A stretch of DNA of 64,000 nt from an uncultured Cytophagales bacterium (GCA_938039675.1 CALHUI010000003.1:434001-498000), one strand, 5' to 3'. Positions 27,134 to 36,810 are shown, numbered from the stretch's first letter. The notes: generated by a model not told the origin, from the sequence alone. Numbers and translations are program-made.

Positions 27134-28639
27134 ATGCGTAAGATACATAAGATTCTGGTTGCCAACCGTGGCGAAATTGCATTGCGTGTGATGCGTACTG
27201 CACGCGAAATGGGTATTCAAACCGTTGCTGTGTACAGCCAAGCCGACCGCAATGCGCCACATGTGCGTTTTGCCGATGAGGCTGTTTGCATTGGCCCTCC
27301 GCCATCGGCACAGTCTTATCTGTTGATGGATAAACTTATTGAAATCAGCTTGCAAATGGGCGTAGATGCCATTCATCCGGGCTACGGTTTTCTTTCAGAG
27401 AATGCTGTTTTTTCGCGTAAGGTCAGCGAAGCAGGTCTGATTTTCATCGGCCCTTCGCCCGAGTCTATCGAGATGATGGGCAGCAAACTTTCAGCTAAGT
27501 TGGCAGCCAAACGCTATAACATTCCGCTTGTGCCCGGCACAGAGGAAGCCATTAGCGACGTTGCGGCAGCCAAACAGCGCGCAGCGGAAATTGGCTACCC
27601 CGTGCTGATTAAAGCCAGTGCAGGCGGCGGCGGTAAAGGGATGCGCCTTGTGCACCACGAAGAAGAATTTGAGGAGCAAATGCATCGCGCTATCAGCGAA
27701 GCACAGGCAGCGTTCGGCGATGGGGCAGTTTTCATTGAAAAGTTTGTTACTGCACCGCGACATATCGAGATTCAGGTACTGGGCGATAAACACGGCAATA
27801 TTATCCACCTATTCGAACGCGAATGCTCCATTCAGCGCCGCCACCAGAAAGTGATAGAGGAAGCACCCTCAGCCGTGCTGACTCCCGAAATTCGCGCAGC
27901 AATGGGTAAGTGTGCCGTAGATGTGGCGCGCGCCTGCAATTACTACGGTGCAGGCACGGTAGAATTTATCGTCAATGACAAGTTGGAATTTTACTTCCTT
28001 GAAATGAATACGCGCCTGCAAGTGGAGCACCCCGTTACAGAGATAATTACGGGTGTGGATTTGGTGCGTCAGCAAATTTTGGTTGCCGAAGGGCACGCAT
28101 TGGCAATCCGTCAGGAAGACCTACAAATTAAAGGTCATGCCATAGAGGTGCGCGTATGTGCCGAAGACCCTGCCAACAACTTTCTGCCCGATATCGGCAA
28201 ACTGCATACCTACGTGCGCCCGCAAGGGCCGGGCATCCGCGTAGATGACGGCTTTGAGCAAGGCATGGACATCCCGATTTACTACGACCCAATGATTGCC
28301 AAATTGATTGTCCATGCCGAAGACCGCAATAAAGCCATTGCTAAAATGCTACGAGCAATTGAGGAATACCAAATCACGGGCATTCAGACGACGCTGGGTT
28401 TCTGCACTTACGTACTAAACCACGAGGCGTTCATCAGTGGGCAGTTTGACACCAAGTTTGTAGAAAAATATTTCACCCCTGAGGTTCTGCAAAGTGCCAA
28501 CCGCCCCGAAGAGGAGCGCGTGGCAGCGGCATTGGCTGCCTTCCTGTTAGCACAAGGAAACGGTACACCTGCTGTTACAGCAACTGTAGCGCCTATTTCA
28601 GCCGCAACTTCCGCGTGGAAACGTCGGGGGCGAATGTAA
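27134..28639 (+). CDS. accC: Biotin carboxylase subunit of acetyl-/acyl-CoA carboxylase
   Basis: This ATP-grasp enzyme carboxylates biotin on the carrier protein. The correct start is the ATG at 27134 (MRKIHKILVANRGEIALRVM, 501 residues); the track extension to 26930 runs through the tRNA. Motifs: the glycine-rich ATP loop IKASAGGGGKGMRLV, ECSIQRRHQKVIEEAPS, the metal-site FLEMNTRLQVEHPVTE, and the C-terminal domain with DPMIAKLIVHAEDRN. There is no biotinyl domain, only a short Ala/Thr-rich tail ending WKRRGRM. No accB or carboxyltransferase is adjacent, so it could serve acetyl- or propionyl-CoA carboxylase. TAGCTTTG at 27108-27115 may be its -7 box. Confidence 0.93.
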   Translation: MRKIHKILVANRGEIALRVMRTAREMGIQTVAVYSQADRNAPHVRFADEAVCIGPPPSAQSYLLMDKLIEISLQMGVDAIHPGYGFLSENAVFSRKVSEAGLIFIGPSPESIEMMGSKLSAKLAAKRYNIPLVPGTEEAISDVAAAKQRAAEIGYPVLIKASAGGGGKGMRLVHHEEEFEEQMHRAISEAQAAFGDGAVFIEKFVTAPRHIEIQVLGDKHGNIIHLFERECSIQRRHQKVIEEAPSAVLTPEIRAAMGKCAVDVARACNYYGAGTVEFIVNDKLEFYFLEMNTRLQVEHPVTEIITGVDLVRQQILVAEGHALAIRQEDLQIKGHAIEVRVCAEDPANNFLPDIGKLHTYVRPQGPGIRVDDGFEQGMDIPIYYDPMIAKLIVHAEDRNKAIAKMLRAIEEYQITGIQTTLGFCTYVLNHEAFISGQFDTKFVEKYFTPEVLQSANRPEEERVAAALAAFLLAQGNGTPAVTATVAPISAATSAWKRRGRM

Positions 28640-28733
28640 TTATTAAGTTTTCTGTGTGGTGCGCTATTTTTCTGCTGTAATCTTGAAAATGAAAAAATTT
28701 CGACAAAATGCTTGCAAATAGTTTAAACATTGC

Positions 28734-30224
28734 TTACTTTTTAGCTTCTTCCAGTGTGCCTGCAAATTCTTGATTATCAGGTTTTAATCGCAGGGCATTT
28801 TCCAGCGCTTGGATGGCTTGCTGTTTTTTGCCTTCTTTCAGGAGGATAAGCCCCAGCGTGTGGTAGGCGAATGCATTTTCGGGGTCTAATGCCAGCGATT
28901 TTTGCGTATCGGCTTGTGCCTGAGGCAGTTGGTTTAGGTGATAATAGGCAATGGCGCGGTTGTTGTAGGCATAAGCAAAGTTGGCATCTAAGCTGATAGC
29001 TTTATCAAAATCTTTTACTGCTTCTGCATATTTTTTCATTTGGTTGTACAGATACCCACGGTTATTGAAAAAGTCGGCTTGTTTATCGTCTAAGATGATG
29101 GCTTTGTTGTAATCTTTCAGCGCTTCTTCTAACTTGCCAAGTGCGCGGAAAGTGCGCCCGCGCAGGTCGTAGGCAAAAGCATTGGCTGTGTGCACTTCTA
29201 ATACTTTATTGAGGTCAGTAAGTGCTTCGTTGAGCCTTCCGATGCTTCGGTAAAGCGCAGCGCGGTCTAACATTACTTGAAGATTATTGGGTTGCAGAGC
29301 CAATGCAGCGGTATAGTCGGCAATGGCGGCTTCGGGGTTGCGGTCTAACTTATGTGCTTTGGCGCGTGCCGTCAGAATGTTTACCGCTTTGGGTTGCAAG
29401 CTCAGCAGCTTGTTGTAGTCTTTGATGGCCTCCTTGAACTGCTCCATACCTATCAGTATGGCGGCTCTTGATTGGAGAGCGATAAGGTCATTGGGCGCCA
29501 GATTCAGGTACAAGTTGTAGTCGGGCAGTGCATCGGCTGGCCCTTTGGTGTTCAATTTTAACTCTGCCCGATGGAGGTAGGCTGTTTTTTCCTGTGGGTT
29601 GAGGGCAATGGCTTTGTCAAAATCCTGCATGGCAGCATCAAAATCATTTTCGGAGCTTAAAATGATGCCGCGCCGAACATAGGCAGGCGCATATTGGGGC
29701 GATATACTGATGAGTTTGGTATAGTTCTGTTTGGCAGCTTCAAAGTCTTTGGCGGCTTCCATGCAAAGACCGCGGTTGATATATGCTTTTTGAACAGCCT
29801 CCATATCGCGCTGGGCAGTGGCTATGGAGATAAAGGTATTGTAGTGCTTAACGGCTTCTTTGTAGCGCTTCAGCCCAAAATTGGCGTTTCCTGCATTGAA
29901 ATGGTAGGTGGGTGTATAGTCAGCCTCCATTTTGCGTTTGGCACGTTCCTGTTCAAAGTTTGCTAGCGCTCTGTTGTAATCGGCGAGTGCTTCTTCAAAT
30001 TTGCCGAGTCGTTCGTAAGCCATACCTCGGCTGTTGAATACGATGAAGTTATCTTTCAATTTTAACGACTGTGTGTAGCTGGCAATAGCGGCTTCGTATT
30101 TGCCGGCGCGCATCAGGCGCTCACCTTCGTCAAAAAAGAAGCGGGTTTTGGGCTGTGCATATGCCAAAAGGCTCATCATCAGGCAGCCGATGAGCCAAGC
30201 AACGGATAAACTATTTTTTTTCAT
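28734..30224 (-). CDS. Exported tetratricopeptide-repeat protein
   Basis: The protein has 496 residues, with a signal peptide (LSVAWLIGCLMMSLLAYAQ) followed by about a dozen consecutive TPRs across the full length. Examples are GKYEAAIASYTQSLKLKDNF, KFEEALADYNRALANF, NDFDAAMQDFDKAIALNPQ and KKYAEAVKDFDKAISLDANFAYAYNNRA. There is no other domain. Such proteins are periplasmic or outer-membrane-associated scaffolds; the partner is unknown. It converges with accC. Confidence 0.88.
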   Translation of the reverse strand: MKKNSLSVAWLIGCLMMSLLAYAQPKTRFFFDEGERLMRAGKYEAAIASYTQSLKLKDNFIVFNSRGMAYERLGKFEEALADYNRALANFEQERAKRKMEADYTPTYHFNAGNANFGLKRYKEAVKHYNTFISIATAQRDMEAVQKAYINRGLCMEAAKDFEAAKQNYTKLISISPQYAPAYVRRGIILSSENDFDAAMQDFDKAIALNPQEKTAYLHRAELKLNTKGPADALPDYNLYLNLAPNDLIALQSRAAILIGMEQFKEAIKDYNKLLSLQPKAVNILTARAKAHKLDRNPEAAIADYTAALALQPNNLQVMLDRAALYRSIGRLNEALTDLNKVLEVHTANAFAYDLRGRTFRALGKLEEALKDYNKAIILDDKQADFFNNRGYLYNQMKKYAEAVKDFDKAISLDANFAYAYNNRAIAYYHLNQLPQAQADTQKSLALDPENAFAYHTLGLILLKEGKKQQAIQALENALRLKPDNQEFAGTLEEAKK

Positions 30225-30276
30225 CGAGGGTAAAATAAGTTAATTCCGGTTTGCTACTGAAAATATTGTTCCAAGT

Positions 30277-30939
30277 TTAAATAAAACATTTTAGTCGGAA
30301 TTCGTCAAAATAACGATTGAATTCATCGTTGGCATCGGCAGGATTGGCAATGTCTTTGAACGTAGATACGCCGCGCTTGTAGCGCACCAAGTTGGAAAGC
30401 GTGGAGTAGAAAATTTCCAGCCCGCCAATACCTACCAATTTGGACAAATGTTTGTACTCAATACTTTGGTCTTGTTTGTTAATTACCCCGAAAACTTCTA
30501 AGGGTTTTAAGGGGCGTTCTTTTTTGAGTTCGGGCAGTTGTTCCAGAAAGGCAGTAGTGGCATTGATGTCTAATTGGCTGGCAACTACAGGCACAATCAG
30601 GATGTCGGATGCCATTATGCTGTAATAAATGGTCGGGTCGGTGATTCTGCCCGGTGGTAAGTCCATGAAAATCAGGTCGTATTTTCGCTTAGCAAGCGTC
30701 AGTACTTTATCAAAATATTCCTGCGGATTAGGCTGCGTCCAATTGATGGCAAAAACATCAAACGATTTTGGGTTGTTTTCCTGAAGAAAAATCTGTTTAA
30801 CGGAAAGTTGCGGGTCAGAATCAATCACGAGCAACTTCTTATCTGTTCGGTTATGGATGGCAGCGGCAGTCAGCATTAGCAGGGTTGTTTTGCCGGAGCC
30901 GCCTTTCAGGGTTACAAATGAGATAACTTTGGTACTCAT
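30277..30939 (-). CDS. Orphan ParA/MinD-family ATPase
   Basis: The protein has 220 residues. The deviant Walker A motif KGGSGKTT is at residues 12-19 with both lysines, followed by LLVIDSDPQLSVKQIF (A') and the Walker B-like YDLIFMDLPPGRITDP. The family are dimerising ATPases that position DNA or protein cargo on the nucleoid. No parB, parS or replication gene is nearby, so this is an orphan that may position a cellular cargo. It is divergent from the transglutaminase-like gene (104 bases between). Confidence 0.88.
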   Translation of the reverse strand: MSTKVISFVTLKGGSGKTTLLMLTAAAIHNRTDKKLLVIDSDPQLSVKQIFLQENNPKSFDVFAINWTQPNPQEYFDKVLTLAKRKYDLIFMDLPPGRITDPTIYYSIMASDILIVPVVASQLDINATTAFLEQLPELKKERPLKPLEVFGVINKQDQSIEYKHLSKLVGIGGLEIFYSTLSNLVRYKRGVSTFKDIANPADANDEFNRYFDEFRLKCFI

Positions 30940-31043
30940 GCAACTGTCCGAGTAATTTTCTTTTGCGCAAGGTTACTAAAAAGATTTGACGTTGTTAGTA
31001 TAGACATCATTTTAATACGGTTTAGGCAGTATCTTTTCATTGT

Positions 31044-32432
31044 ATGGCAAGGTGGAAGTATTTTTCGGTATTGGCAATAGGTTTGCTTATCCGAACGCTT
31101 TATGCACAAACGCTCACACCGCAAGAATGGGGTAGGCAACTGCGCCGCAGCATCCCTGCCGAGCAGGACAGGGCGTATGCGATTTACCAATGGATTACCC
31201 GCAATATCAGCTACGATTGGGAGGCATACCGAGCCCCCGTTAACCCTGACCAAAGCCCGGCGGCAGTGCTTCGGCACAAAAAAGCCGTTTGTGAAGGTTT
31301 TGCAGCATTGTATCACTTGCTTGCCCGCGAGGCAGGCTTGGCGTGCGTGCAGGTGCGAGGCGTGGTAAAGGGCATCCAATATGAAGTCGGCGATGAGATG
31401 ACTCGCCCCAATCACGTGTGGAATGCGGTGCGTATTGACGGCTGCTGGGAACTGGTAGATGCTACATGGGGCGCAGGTGACGGCAAGAACCAGTTGCCCA
31501 ACGATACGTATTTCATGATTTCCCCCGAAGACCTTTCGTTTACGCATTTTCCCGAGGAGGAGCGTTGGCAACTATTAGAACGCCCCATTACGCTGCATGA
31601 ATTTGAGCGCAAACCGATTGTGTATCCTATTTTCAGCGAATTACAGCCGCAACTGCTCCACAACGCCCGTGAACTGATTATTGAAACCTCGCGCGACAGT
31701 CTGCAAATTCGTTTGCGAACGCTGCCAACGGCTATTTTTATGGCGGTAGTAGGCACTGCCGAAGGTCGGCAACGCGAAATAAGTGAGGGTATTGAGAACA
31801 GATGGGGCAATGTAAGCATCCCAATTGACAGTTTGCAAAAAGGGCAATCGTACAGGCTGGATATTTTTGCAGCAGCCTCTGATACTGTTGGCGAACTGCG
31901 CCAAATGCTGACCTATTTCATTAATTATCAGGGAAGTGCCAAATATGTTACTCGCCCCGACAGCCGAGTCCGCGTGGACAGCATGACTGGCATGCCCACG
32001 GGGTTTGTACAAGATTACATTGCATTGCAACAACAAAAAGACTATGCAGGTGCGTTAGCACTGCTGGATGACTATGCCCTCCGCTACCGCGATAATGTAT
32101 GGTTGCATACGGCAAGGGGAGAAAATTTGGAACAGTTGCAGCGCCCCGATGAGGCCGAAGCGAGCTATTTGCAGGCCATTGTACTGCAAAACGATTACTA
32201 CCGCGCCAATTATGCGCTTGGTGTGTTGTACTATAACCGTGCCGTCAGCGTGAACGAATCGCTCCTTCGCCTGACCCCGCAGCAACGGCAGAAACAGGAA
32301 GCATCTATTATGCAACAAGTGCGCAGATGGTTTATCAAAGCACAGCCCTATCTGCAAACTGCTTACTGCAAGCGCCCCGACAACCGGAACATAGAACAGG
32401 CTTTGCGGCAGATAGAACAGGTGCTGAAATAG
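31044..32432 (+). CDS. Exported transglutaminase-like protein with C-terminal TPR region
   Basis: A signal peptide (YFSVLAIGLLIRTLYAQ) precedes a transglutaminase-like domain. It includes DRAYAIYQWITRNISYDWEA, the catalytic C83 in KKAVCEGFAALYHLLAREAGL, H124 in NHVWNAVRIDG and D139 in WELVDATWGAG, so the Cys-His-Asp triad is intact. A beta-rich middle follows. The C-terminal third carries TPR-like helices (QQKDYAGALALLDDYALRY, DEAEASYLQAIVLQNDYYRANYALGVLYY). The total is 462 residues. A periplasmic peptidase or crosslinking role is likely; the substrate is unknown. Confidence 0.87.
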   Translation: MARWKYFSVLAIGLLIRTLYAQTLTPQEWGRQLRRSIPAEQDRAYAIYQWITRNISYDWEAYRAPVNPDQSPAAVLRHKKAVCEGFAALYHLLAREAGLACVQVRGVVKGIQYEVGDEMTRPNHVWNAVRIDGCWELVDATWGAGDGKNQLPNDTYFMISPEDLSFTHFPEEERWQLLERPITLHEFERKPIVYPIFSELQPQLLHNARELIIETSRDSLQIRLRTLPTAIFMAVVGTAEGRQREISEGIENRWGNVSIPIDSLQKGQSYRLDIFAAASDTVGELRQMLTYFINYQGSAKYVTRPDSRVRVDSMTGMPTGFVQDYIALQQQKDYAGALALLDDYALRYRDNVWLHTARGENLEQLQRPDEAEASYLQAIVLQNDYYRANYALGVLYYNRAVSVNESLLRLTPQQRQKQEASIMQQVRRWFIKAQPYLQTAYCKRPDNRNIEQALRQIEQVLK

Positions 32433-32571
32433 TTTTTGAGCAAACGGTTAGAAAATTGTATTTGTCAATTATTCTGCATAGCTTAACAAAACCATACAGT
32501 TGTAAGATAGCATATTTCCATGATTTTTTTTGAATGATACAACTTTGGCGCTCCATTCTTAATGCAAAAAT

Positions 32572-33207
32572 GTGGTGATGTATTGGCAAATACGGTTTCA
32601 AAGTACAAAAAGAGCTATTCTATCAATGGCTGTTGCTTGTTTATTTGCCCTACATACAACCGCACAATTGCTGGACGTGCGCCAATATGGCGATGCCACA
32701 GACCAGCGGCAACCACATGGTGCGGCTACCTATGGATTACGGCTCAAGGCGGTATCACCCGTTTTAACGGCAAATACTTTAAAACATACACCCAATGCGA
32801 TGGTTTAGTCAGTGACCTTGCCACTCGATTGCTGATAGGCAGCAAGGTGCATTTGTGGATTGGCACACGCAACGGTTTGAGCTAATTTCAACGGCAATCG
32901 GTTCAACAAGTTCTAATCGCTCATGCTGAAATTCAGACAACCGCAAAACCGCCCCGTTATTGAGTTCAGAAGTTACGTGCATAGCAAATACACGCGCATA
33001 GAAGTAAAAGACAATGGCTTAGATACAGATTTGAAAGCATACGGCGAAAACTGTTTTCGCTCTATGCACGCTTTCATTTCCATTTAGAAGGTAAAGGCTT
33101 GGGGTTTTGCTTAGTAAAAATGCAAGTTACGGCTTTGGGAGGCAAATATAGATGTTAGCAGCCGCATTGGCGAAGGAACTACTTTTATCATAGATTTGAA
33201 GTCTTAG
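32572..33207 (+). pseudogene. Internally deleted, frameshifted sensor histidine kinase
   Basis: Pieces of a propeller-type sensor kinase are found in several frames. First comes a signal peptide (SMAVACLFALHTTAQLLDVRQYGDA), then two-component-regulator propeller repeats (YLWITAQGGITRFNGKYFKTYT and VHLWIGTRNGLS). With no room for the rest of the propeller, the membrane helix or the His-containing domain, the sequence jumps to an HATPase_c end: LKFRQPQNRPVIEF, IEVKDNGLDTDLKAYGE, LFSLYARFHFHLEGKGLGF, then DVSSRIGEGTTFIIDLKS with a stop at 33205. At least four frame changes are needed. It is clearly a remnant and lies two bases upstream of the SDR gene. Confidence 0.75.
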
Positions 33208-33209
33208 AA

Positions 33210-33950
33210 ATGACAGCAATAACCATGAACAGCGTAATTGTTACAGGCTCTTCGGGGCGAATCGGTGCAGAAATTTGCCGATTATTTAAACGGGAAGGAT
33301 TTTTTACCATTGGCTTAGACCGGCAGTCCATGCAAAATGCCGATGTGTACATGCAAACCGACTTGAATCGTCTTTGTATCGATGAGAGCTATCGTCAGCA
33401 GTTAGAGCAATCGTTAGACGAACTTGTCACCCGATACCCGCTGAAATGCTTGGTCAATAATGCGGCCGAGCAGTTGCTGAACAAAACCGATGACTTGACA
33501 TTAGAGCAGTGGCAAACCACGCTGAACGTAAACCTGACCGCACCTTTTTTGCTGATTCAGCATTGCTTGCCGCATTTGGAAGCAACCAAAGGTTCTGTGA
33601 TTAATGTAGCAAGTATCCATAGGCAACTGACCAAGCCGCGTTTTGTGGCATATGCTACGAGCAAATCGGCATTAGTAGGGCTTACAAAAGCACTGGCGGT
33701 TGATTTGGCAGGCCGCATTCGAGTAAATGCCATCAGCCCGGCGGCTATAGAAACCCCTATGCTGCAGGCAGGTTTCCCCAATCCTGACGATTACCGCAAA
33801 CTCAACGAGATTCATCCCGTGGGGCGCATCGGGCAGCCTGACGAAGTGGCAGAAGTTGCCGTTTTTCTAGCATCCGACAAGGCAGGCTTTATCAACGGTG
33901 TCGATATTCAGATAGACGGCGGTATTAGTAGTGTGTTGAAAGATTTATAA
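33210..33950 (+). CDS. SDR family NAD(P)-dependent oxidoreductase
   Basis: This classical short-chain dehydrogenase/reductase has 246 residues. The cofactor motif TGSSGRIG is at 12-19, with VNNAAEQ at about 82-88. The catalytic S135 is in VINVASIHR, with Y148 and K152 in YATSKSA. The C-terminal part has ISPAAIETPM and GFINGVDIQIDGG. An alternative start at 33225 (MNSVIVTG) would remove five residues and fits the family better. An Asp ends the second strand (GLDRQS), favouring NAD. The substrate is unknown. Confidence 0.93.
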   Translation: MTAITMNSVIVTGSSGRIGAEICRLFKREGFFTIGLDRQSMQNADVYMQTDLNRLCIDESYRQQLEQSLDELVTRYPLKCLVNNAAEQLLNKTDDLTLEQWQTTLNVNLTAPFLLIQHCLPHLEATKGSVINVASIHRQLTKPRFVAYATSKSALVGLTKALAVDLAGRIRVNAISPAAIETPMLQAGFPNPDDYRKLNEIHPVGRIGQPDEVAEVAVFLASDKAGFINGVDIQIDGGISSVLKDL

Positions 33951-33976
33951 TATTTGCAAATATTTTTTATAGTTAC

Positions 33977-34387
33977 ATGGAAAATATTGCCGAATATGCT
34001 AACACTCGCATATATTATGATACCAAGCAGCGATTGATGAAATGTGAACGCTATTGCCGAGTCGATGAGTTTATTGAAGATAGCGATTATCGCAATCAAA
34101 TGAAACGTATGGTTGAAATTGTCAAGGAAAAGTTACCTTTATTTATTTTAATGGACTTGCGTGAATTTTTTTACCCGGTCAACCCTGAACAACAGAAATG
34201 GATTAATGAAGAGATAATACCAGCTATTTTGCATACAGGTGTACGCAAGGGCGCTTTTGTACTACCCGCTGATATGATAGTTGCTCTTTCCATTGAGCAG
34301 ATATATGACATAGAAAATAATACGAATTTGCCAGTTTGTATGTTTAGCAATTATGAGCATGCACTCAAATGGTTGGGAATAAATTAA
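33977..34387 (+). CDS. SpoIIAA/STAS-like small protein
   Basis: The protein has 136 residues, no signal peptide and no strong family signature. The strand/helix order (TRIYYDTKQRLMKCERYCRV, LFILMDLREFFYPVNPEQQKWINEEII, KGAFVLPADMIVALSIEQIYD, CMFSNYEHALKWL) fits the SpoIIAA/SEC14-STAS-like domains common in Bacteroidota. Its layout parallels the decayed gene at 24059-24498. Function unknown; the fold assignment is inference. It is 26 bases downstream of the SDR gene. Confidence 0.6.
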   Translation: MENIAEYANTRIYYDTKQRLMKCERYCRVDEFIEDSDYRNQMKRMVEIVKEKLPLFILMDLREFFYPVNPEQQKWINEEIIPAILHTGVRKGAFVLPADMIVALSIEQIYDIENNTNLPVCMFSNYEHALKWLGIN

Positions 34388-34496
34388 TAAATCAACAAAG
34401 ATGGTGTAATAAGTTGGCCAAATATATTGGTAGTATGTAAGAATAGAAATATATTCGCTGCATCATATCACCTTCAATAATATATTAACTGTTATT

Positions 34497-34532
34497 TAGC
34501 CGGATAGCTTGTTGGCTTTTCGGCTATTTTTT
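34497..34532. terminator. Terminator between convergent genes
   Basis: An outer stem TAGCCG/CGGCTA and an inner AGC/GCT stem, separated by a small internal loop, are followed on the plus strand by TTTTTT. It serves the 33977 gene and possibly the convergent symporter gene. Confidence 0.55.
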
Positions 34533-35850
34533 ATGTCTTACTTTCTGAAAGCACGGGTTTTTCAGCAGATGGGTTGGCAATCGGGTTGTTAAATGCAATT
34601 TCCATCTGCCTGCGGTCAAACTCTTTTTCGTTGTTAGCAAGCCATATAGTAGCTACTCCATTACCAATAAAATTGGTAATGGCACGCGCTTCCGACATAA
34701 ACCTGTCCACCCCGAGCAATAGTGCCAATCCTTCAACCGGAATGACTTTGATGGCTGTCAGTGTAGAGGCAAGCACAATGAAACCACTCCCCGTAACTCC
34801 TGCTGCACCTTTAGAAGTAACCATCAGAATACCAATAATAGTTAATATTTGCGTAATATCTAAGTGCACATTATATACTTGGGCAAGAAAAATAGCAGCC
34901 ATTGACAAATAAATAGTCGTTCCATCTAAGTTGAAAGAGTATCCTGCGGGAACAACCAGCCCTACCACCGGTTTTGAACAGCCCATGCGTTCCAGTTTTT
35001 CCATCAGGGATGGCAGAGCGGCCTCCGATGAAGAAGTTCCTAGCACAATCAGCAACTCATCGCGGATATATTTCAAAAAATTCCACAAGCTGACGCGGTA
35101 GCTGCGCATAATGTACCACAGCACAACAAAAATGAAAAGCGCCATTGTAGTATAAACCGTAATCATCAGTTTGGCAAGCGGCAGCAGTGTTTTGATGCCA
35201 TATTTACCGATGGTAAAAGCCATGCCACCGAATGCACCTATCGGGGCAAGCAGCATGACTTTATGCAGCGCCCAAAATACCTTTTTTGAAATCGGATTTA
35301 GAAAGTCAATAATTTGCTGCCTGCTGGAGTAGTTGCTCATAAATGTTCCGAACAAAATGGCAATCACCAGCACTTGCAGCGTGGAGTTATCCATAAAAAA
35401 CTGCCACCAGCTAAACTCAGCAGAGGCCTGTGTATATTTAGAAATATCACCTCCTTTTACTTGATTGGTAACAACACCGTCTCCGGGGCGTATTATGTTG
35501 GCTACCGCAACACCTATGATAAGTGCTATGGTTGTTACTACTTCAAAGTAAAGCAATGCTTTTGCGCCTACTTTGCCTACCTTTTTTAGATTCCCCATAC
35601 TGATAATACCCAGCGTGATGGTAAGGAATATGATAGGATTGATGAATACTTTGACAATACTAATGAAGGTTTTGCCTAAAAATTCGCTGAATGTTGCGCC
35701 AATTTCAAATTCCTGTCCTAAAAAACGCGTTTTAATAGGGGCTTCCATAATTTTGGCCAGCGCCCACTCCGGATAGAAATGCCCCAGAATAACACCGAGC
35801 GAGATGGCAGTGAGTACCCAGAAGGTAAGGTTGGTAAATATTTTTTTCAT
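34531..35850 (-). CDS. Dicarboxylate/amino acid:cation symporter (DAACS family)
   Basis: This inner-membrane glutamate/C4-dicarboxylate:cation symporter of the GltP/DctA type has 439 residues and about eight helices plus two re-entrant hairpins. Diagnostic motifs are the serine-rich HP1 LGTSSSEAALPSLM, the TM7 PAGYSFNLDGTTIYL, the HP2 region SKGAAGVTGSGFIVLASTL and the TM8 LLGVDRFMSEARAITNFIGNGVATI. It is in a row with the AEC transporter (10 bases upstream) and the TonB receptor, suggesting a shared substrate route for organic acids or amino acids. Confidence 0.94.
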   Translation of the reverse strand: MKKIFTNLTFWVLTAISLGVILGHFYPEWALAKIMEAPIKTRFLGQEFEIGATFSEFLGKTFISIVKVFINPIIFLTITLGIISMGNLKKVGKVGAKALLYFEVVTTIALIIGVAVANIIRPGDGVVTNQVKGGDISKYTQASAEFSWWQFFMDNSTLQVLVIAILFGTFMSNYSSRQQIIDFLNPISKKVFWALHKVMLLAPIGAFGGMAFTIGKYGIKTLLPLAKLMITVYTTMALFIFVVLWYIMRSYRVSLWNFLKYIRDELLIVLGTSSSEAALPSLMEKLERMGCSKPVVGLVVPAGYSFNLDGTTIYLSMAAIFLAQVYNVHLDITQILTIIGILMVTSKGAAGVTGSGFIVLASTLTAIKVIPVEGLALLLGVDRFMSEARAITNFIGNGVATIWLANNEKEFDRRQMEIAFNNPIANPSAEKPVLSESKT

Positions 35851-35859
35851 GTTACAAAA

Positions 35860-36774
35860 TCAGTTGAACCATTGTAAAAGGTAGTAAACAGGCAATGCCG
35901 TCAGCAGGGAGAGCGGCAAACCGATGCCCACCATAGCCGAAGCCAGCGGGGGATTGAGCCCATATTGCGTGGCAATAATGGCAGCGGTATTCATAGGCCC
36001 CAGCGCTGCACCGATAACGCATATTTCGGCAACCATACCCTTTTGCCCTGCTATTGGGAACAGCACCAGCCAAACAAGCACGGGTGCTAAGAGCAGTTTA
36101 AAGCCTAAACCCGTACAAACGTGCTTCAGCAGGGTGCGTTTACCCGACAGGTCTATTTGTAAACCCACTGAAAACAAGGCCAGAAAACTGAACGGAGCAG
36201 CAATTTTTTGAAGGACTTCTCTGGCAAGCGACGGTATCGCCAATCCTGTTAAATTGATGCCCATAGCCAGTATAAAGGCCGGAAAAACAGGGAAGCCCAA
36301 TACGTTAAGCAATATTTTTTTCAACGAAGGTGTGCTGGAAGAATAATAAGAGGCCGTGATTACTCCGAGAGTTGCACAAACCATGAAAGAGCCGGCCTGA
36401 CTCATCAAAATTCCGATTCGCAAGCCCTCCGCACCGTAGAAAAGTTCAAAAATGGGGAATCCGAGAAAGGAGATGCTCGGAATGCCTGCGGTCATAATCA
36501 GTACTGCTTCGCTGTGAGGGTGCATGTAGTTGAGTTTGCCCGTTACTTTGAAAAAAAGAAAACCCACAGCATATAAGCACCAAGGCATCAATATAGGCAT
36601 GAGTATATGCCTATTCAGGTTGGCTTCAGAGCCGTAAATGAGCGTAGCAGCGGGTAAACAAACATATAAGATAACCTGATTAATCACTTGGTGCGCATTG
36701 CCTTGGAGGAGGCCGCTTCTTTTGAAAGCAGCCCCCATTGTCAGGCAAGCAAGCAGGAATAATATGTTTGTCAT
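35860..36774 (-). CDS. AEC family transporter (auxin efflux carrier-like)
   Basis: This integral membrane protein has 304 residues and about ten helices in two inverted repeats, typical of the AEC/malate permease family. Visible features are the start NILFLLACLTMGAAFKRSG, the YVCLPAATLIYGSEA helix break with its conserved Pro, and VIGAALGPMNTAAIIATQYGLNPPLASAMVGIGLPLSLLTALPV at the end. Family members carry malate, malonate or other small organic anions. It is co-directional and tightly spaced with the symporter and about 35 bases from the TonB receptor gene. Confidence 0.88.
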   Translation of the reverse strand: MTNILFLLACLTMGAAFKRSGLLQGNAHQVINQVILYVCLPAATLIYGSEANLNRHILMPILMPWCLYAVGFLFFKVTGKLNYMHPHSEAVLIMTAGIPSISFLGFPIFELFYGAEGLRIGILMSQAGSFMVCATLGVITASYYSSSTPSLKKILLNVLGFPVFPAFILAMGINLTGLAIPSLAREVLQKIAAPFSFLALFSVGLQIDLSGKRTLLKHVCTGLGFKLLLAPVLVWLVLFPIAGQKGMVAEICVIGAALGPMNTAAIIATQYGLNPPLASAMVGIGLPLSLLTALPVYYLLQWFN

Positions 36775-36810
36775 GTTGTAAAAAAAACGATTGTGTAATG
36801 CCGCACTTCA

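Noticed and set aside
30277-30939. ParA as evidence of an integrated plasmid or conjugative element
   Set aside because: No parB, replication, relaxase, integrase or attachment-site repeats are visible, and the neighbours are ordinary chromosomal genes.
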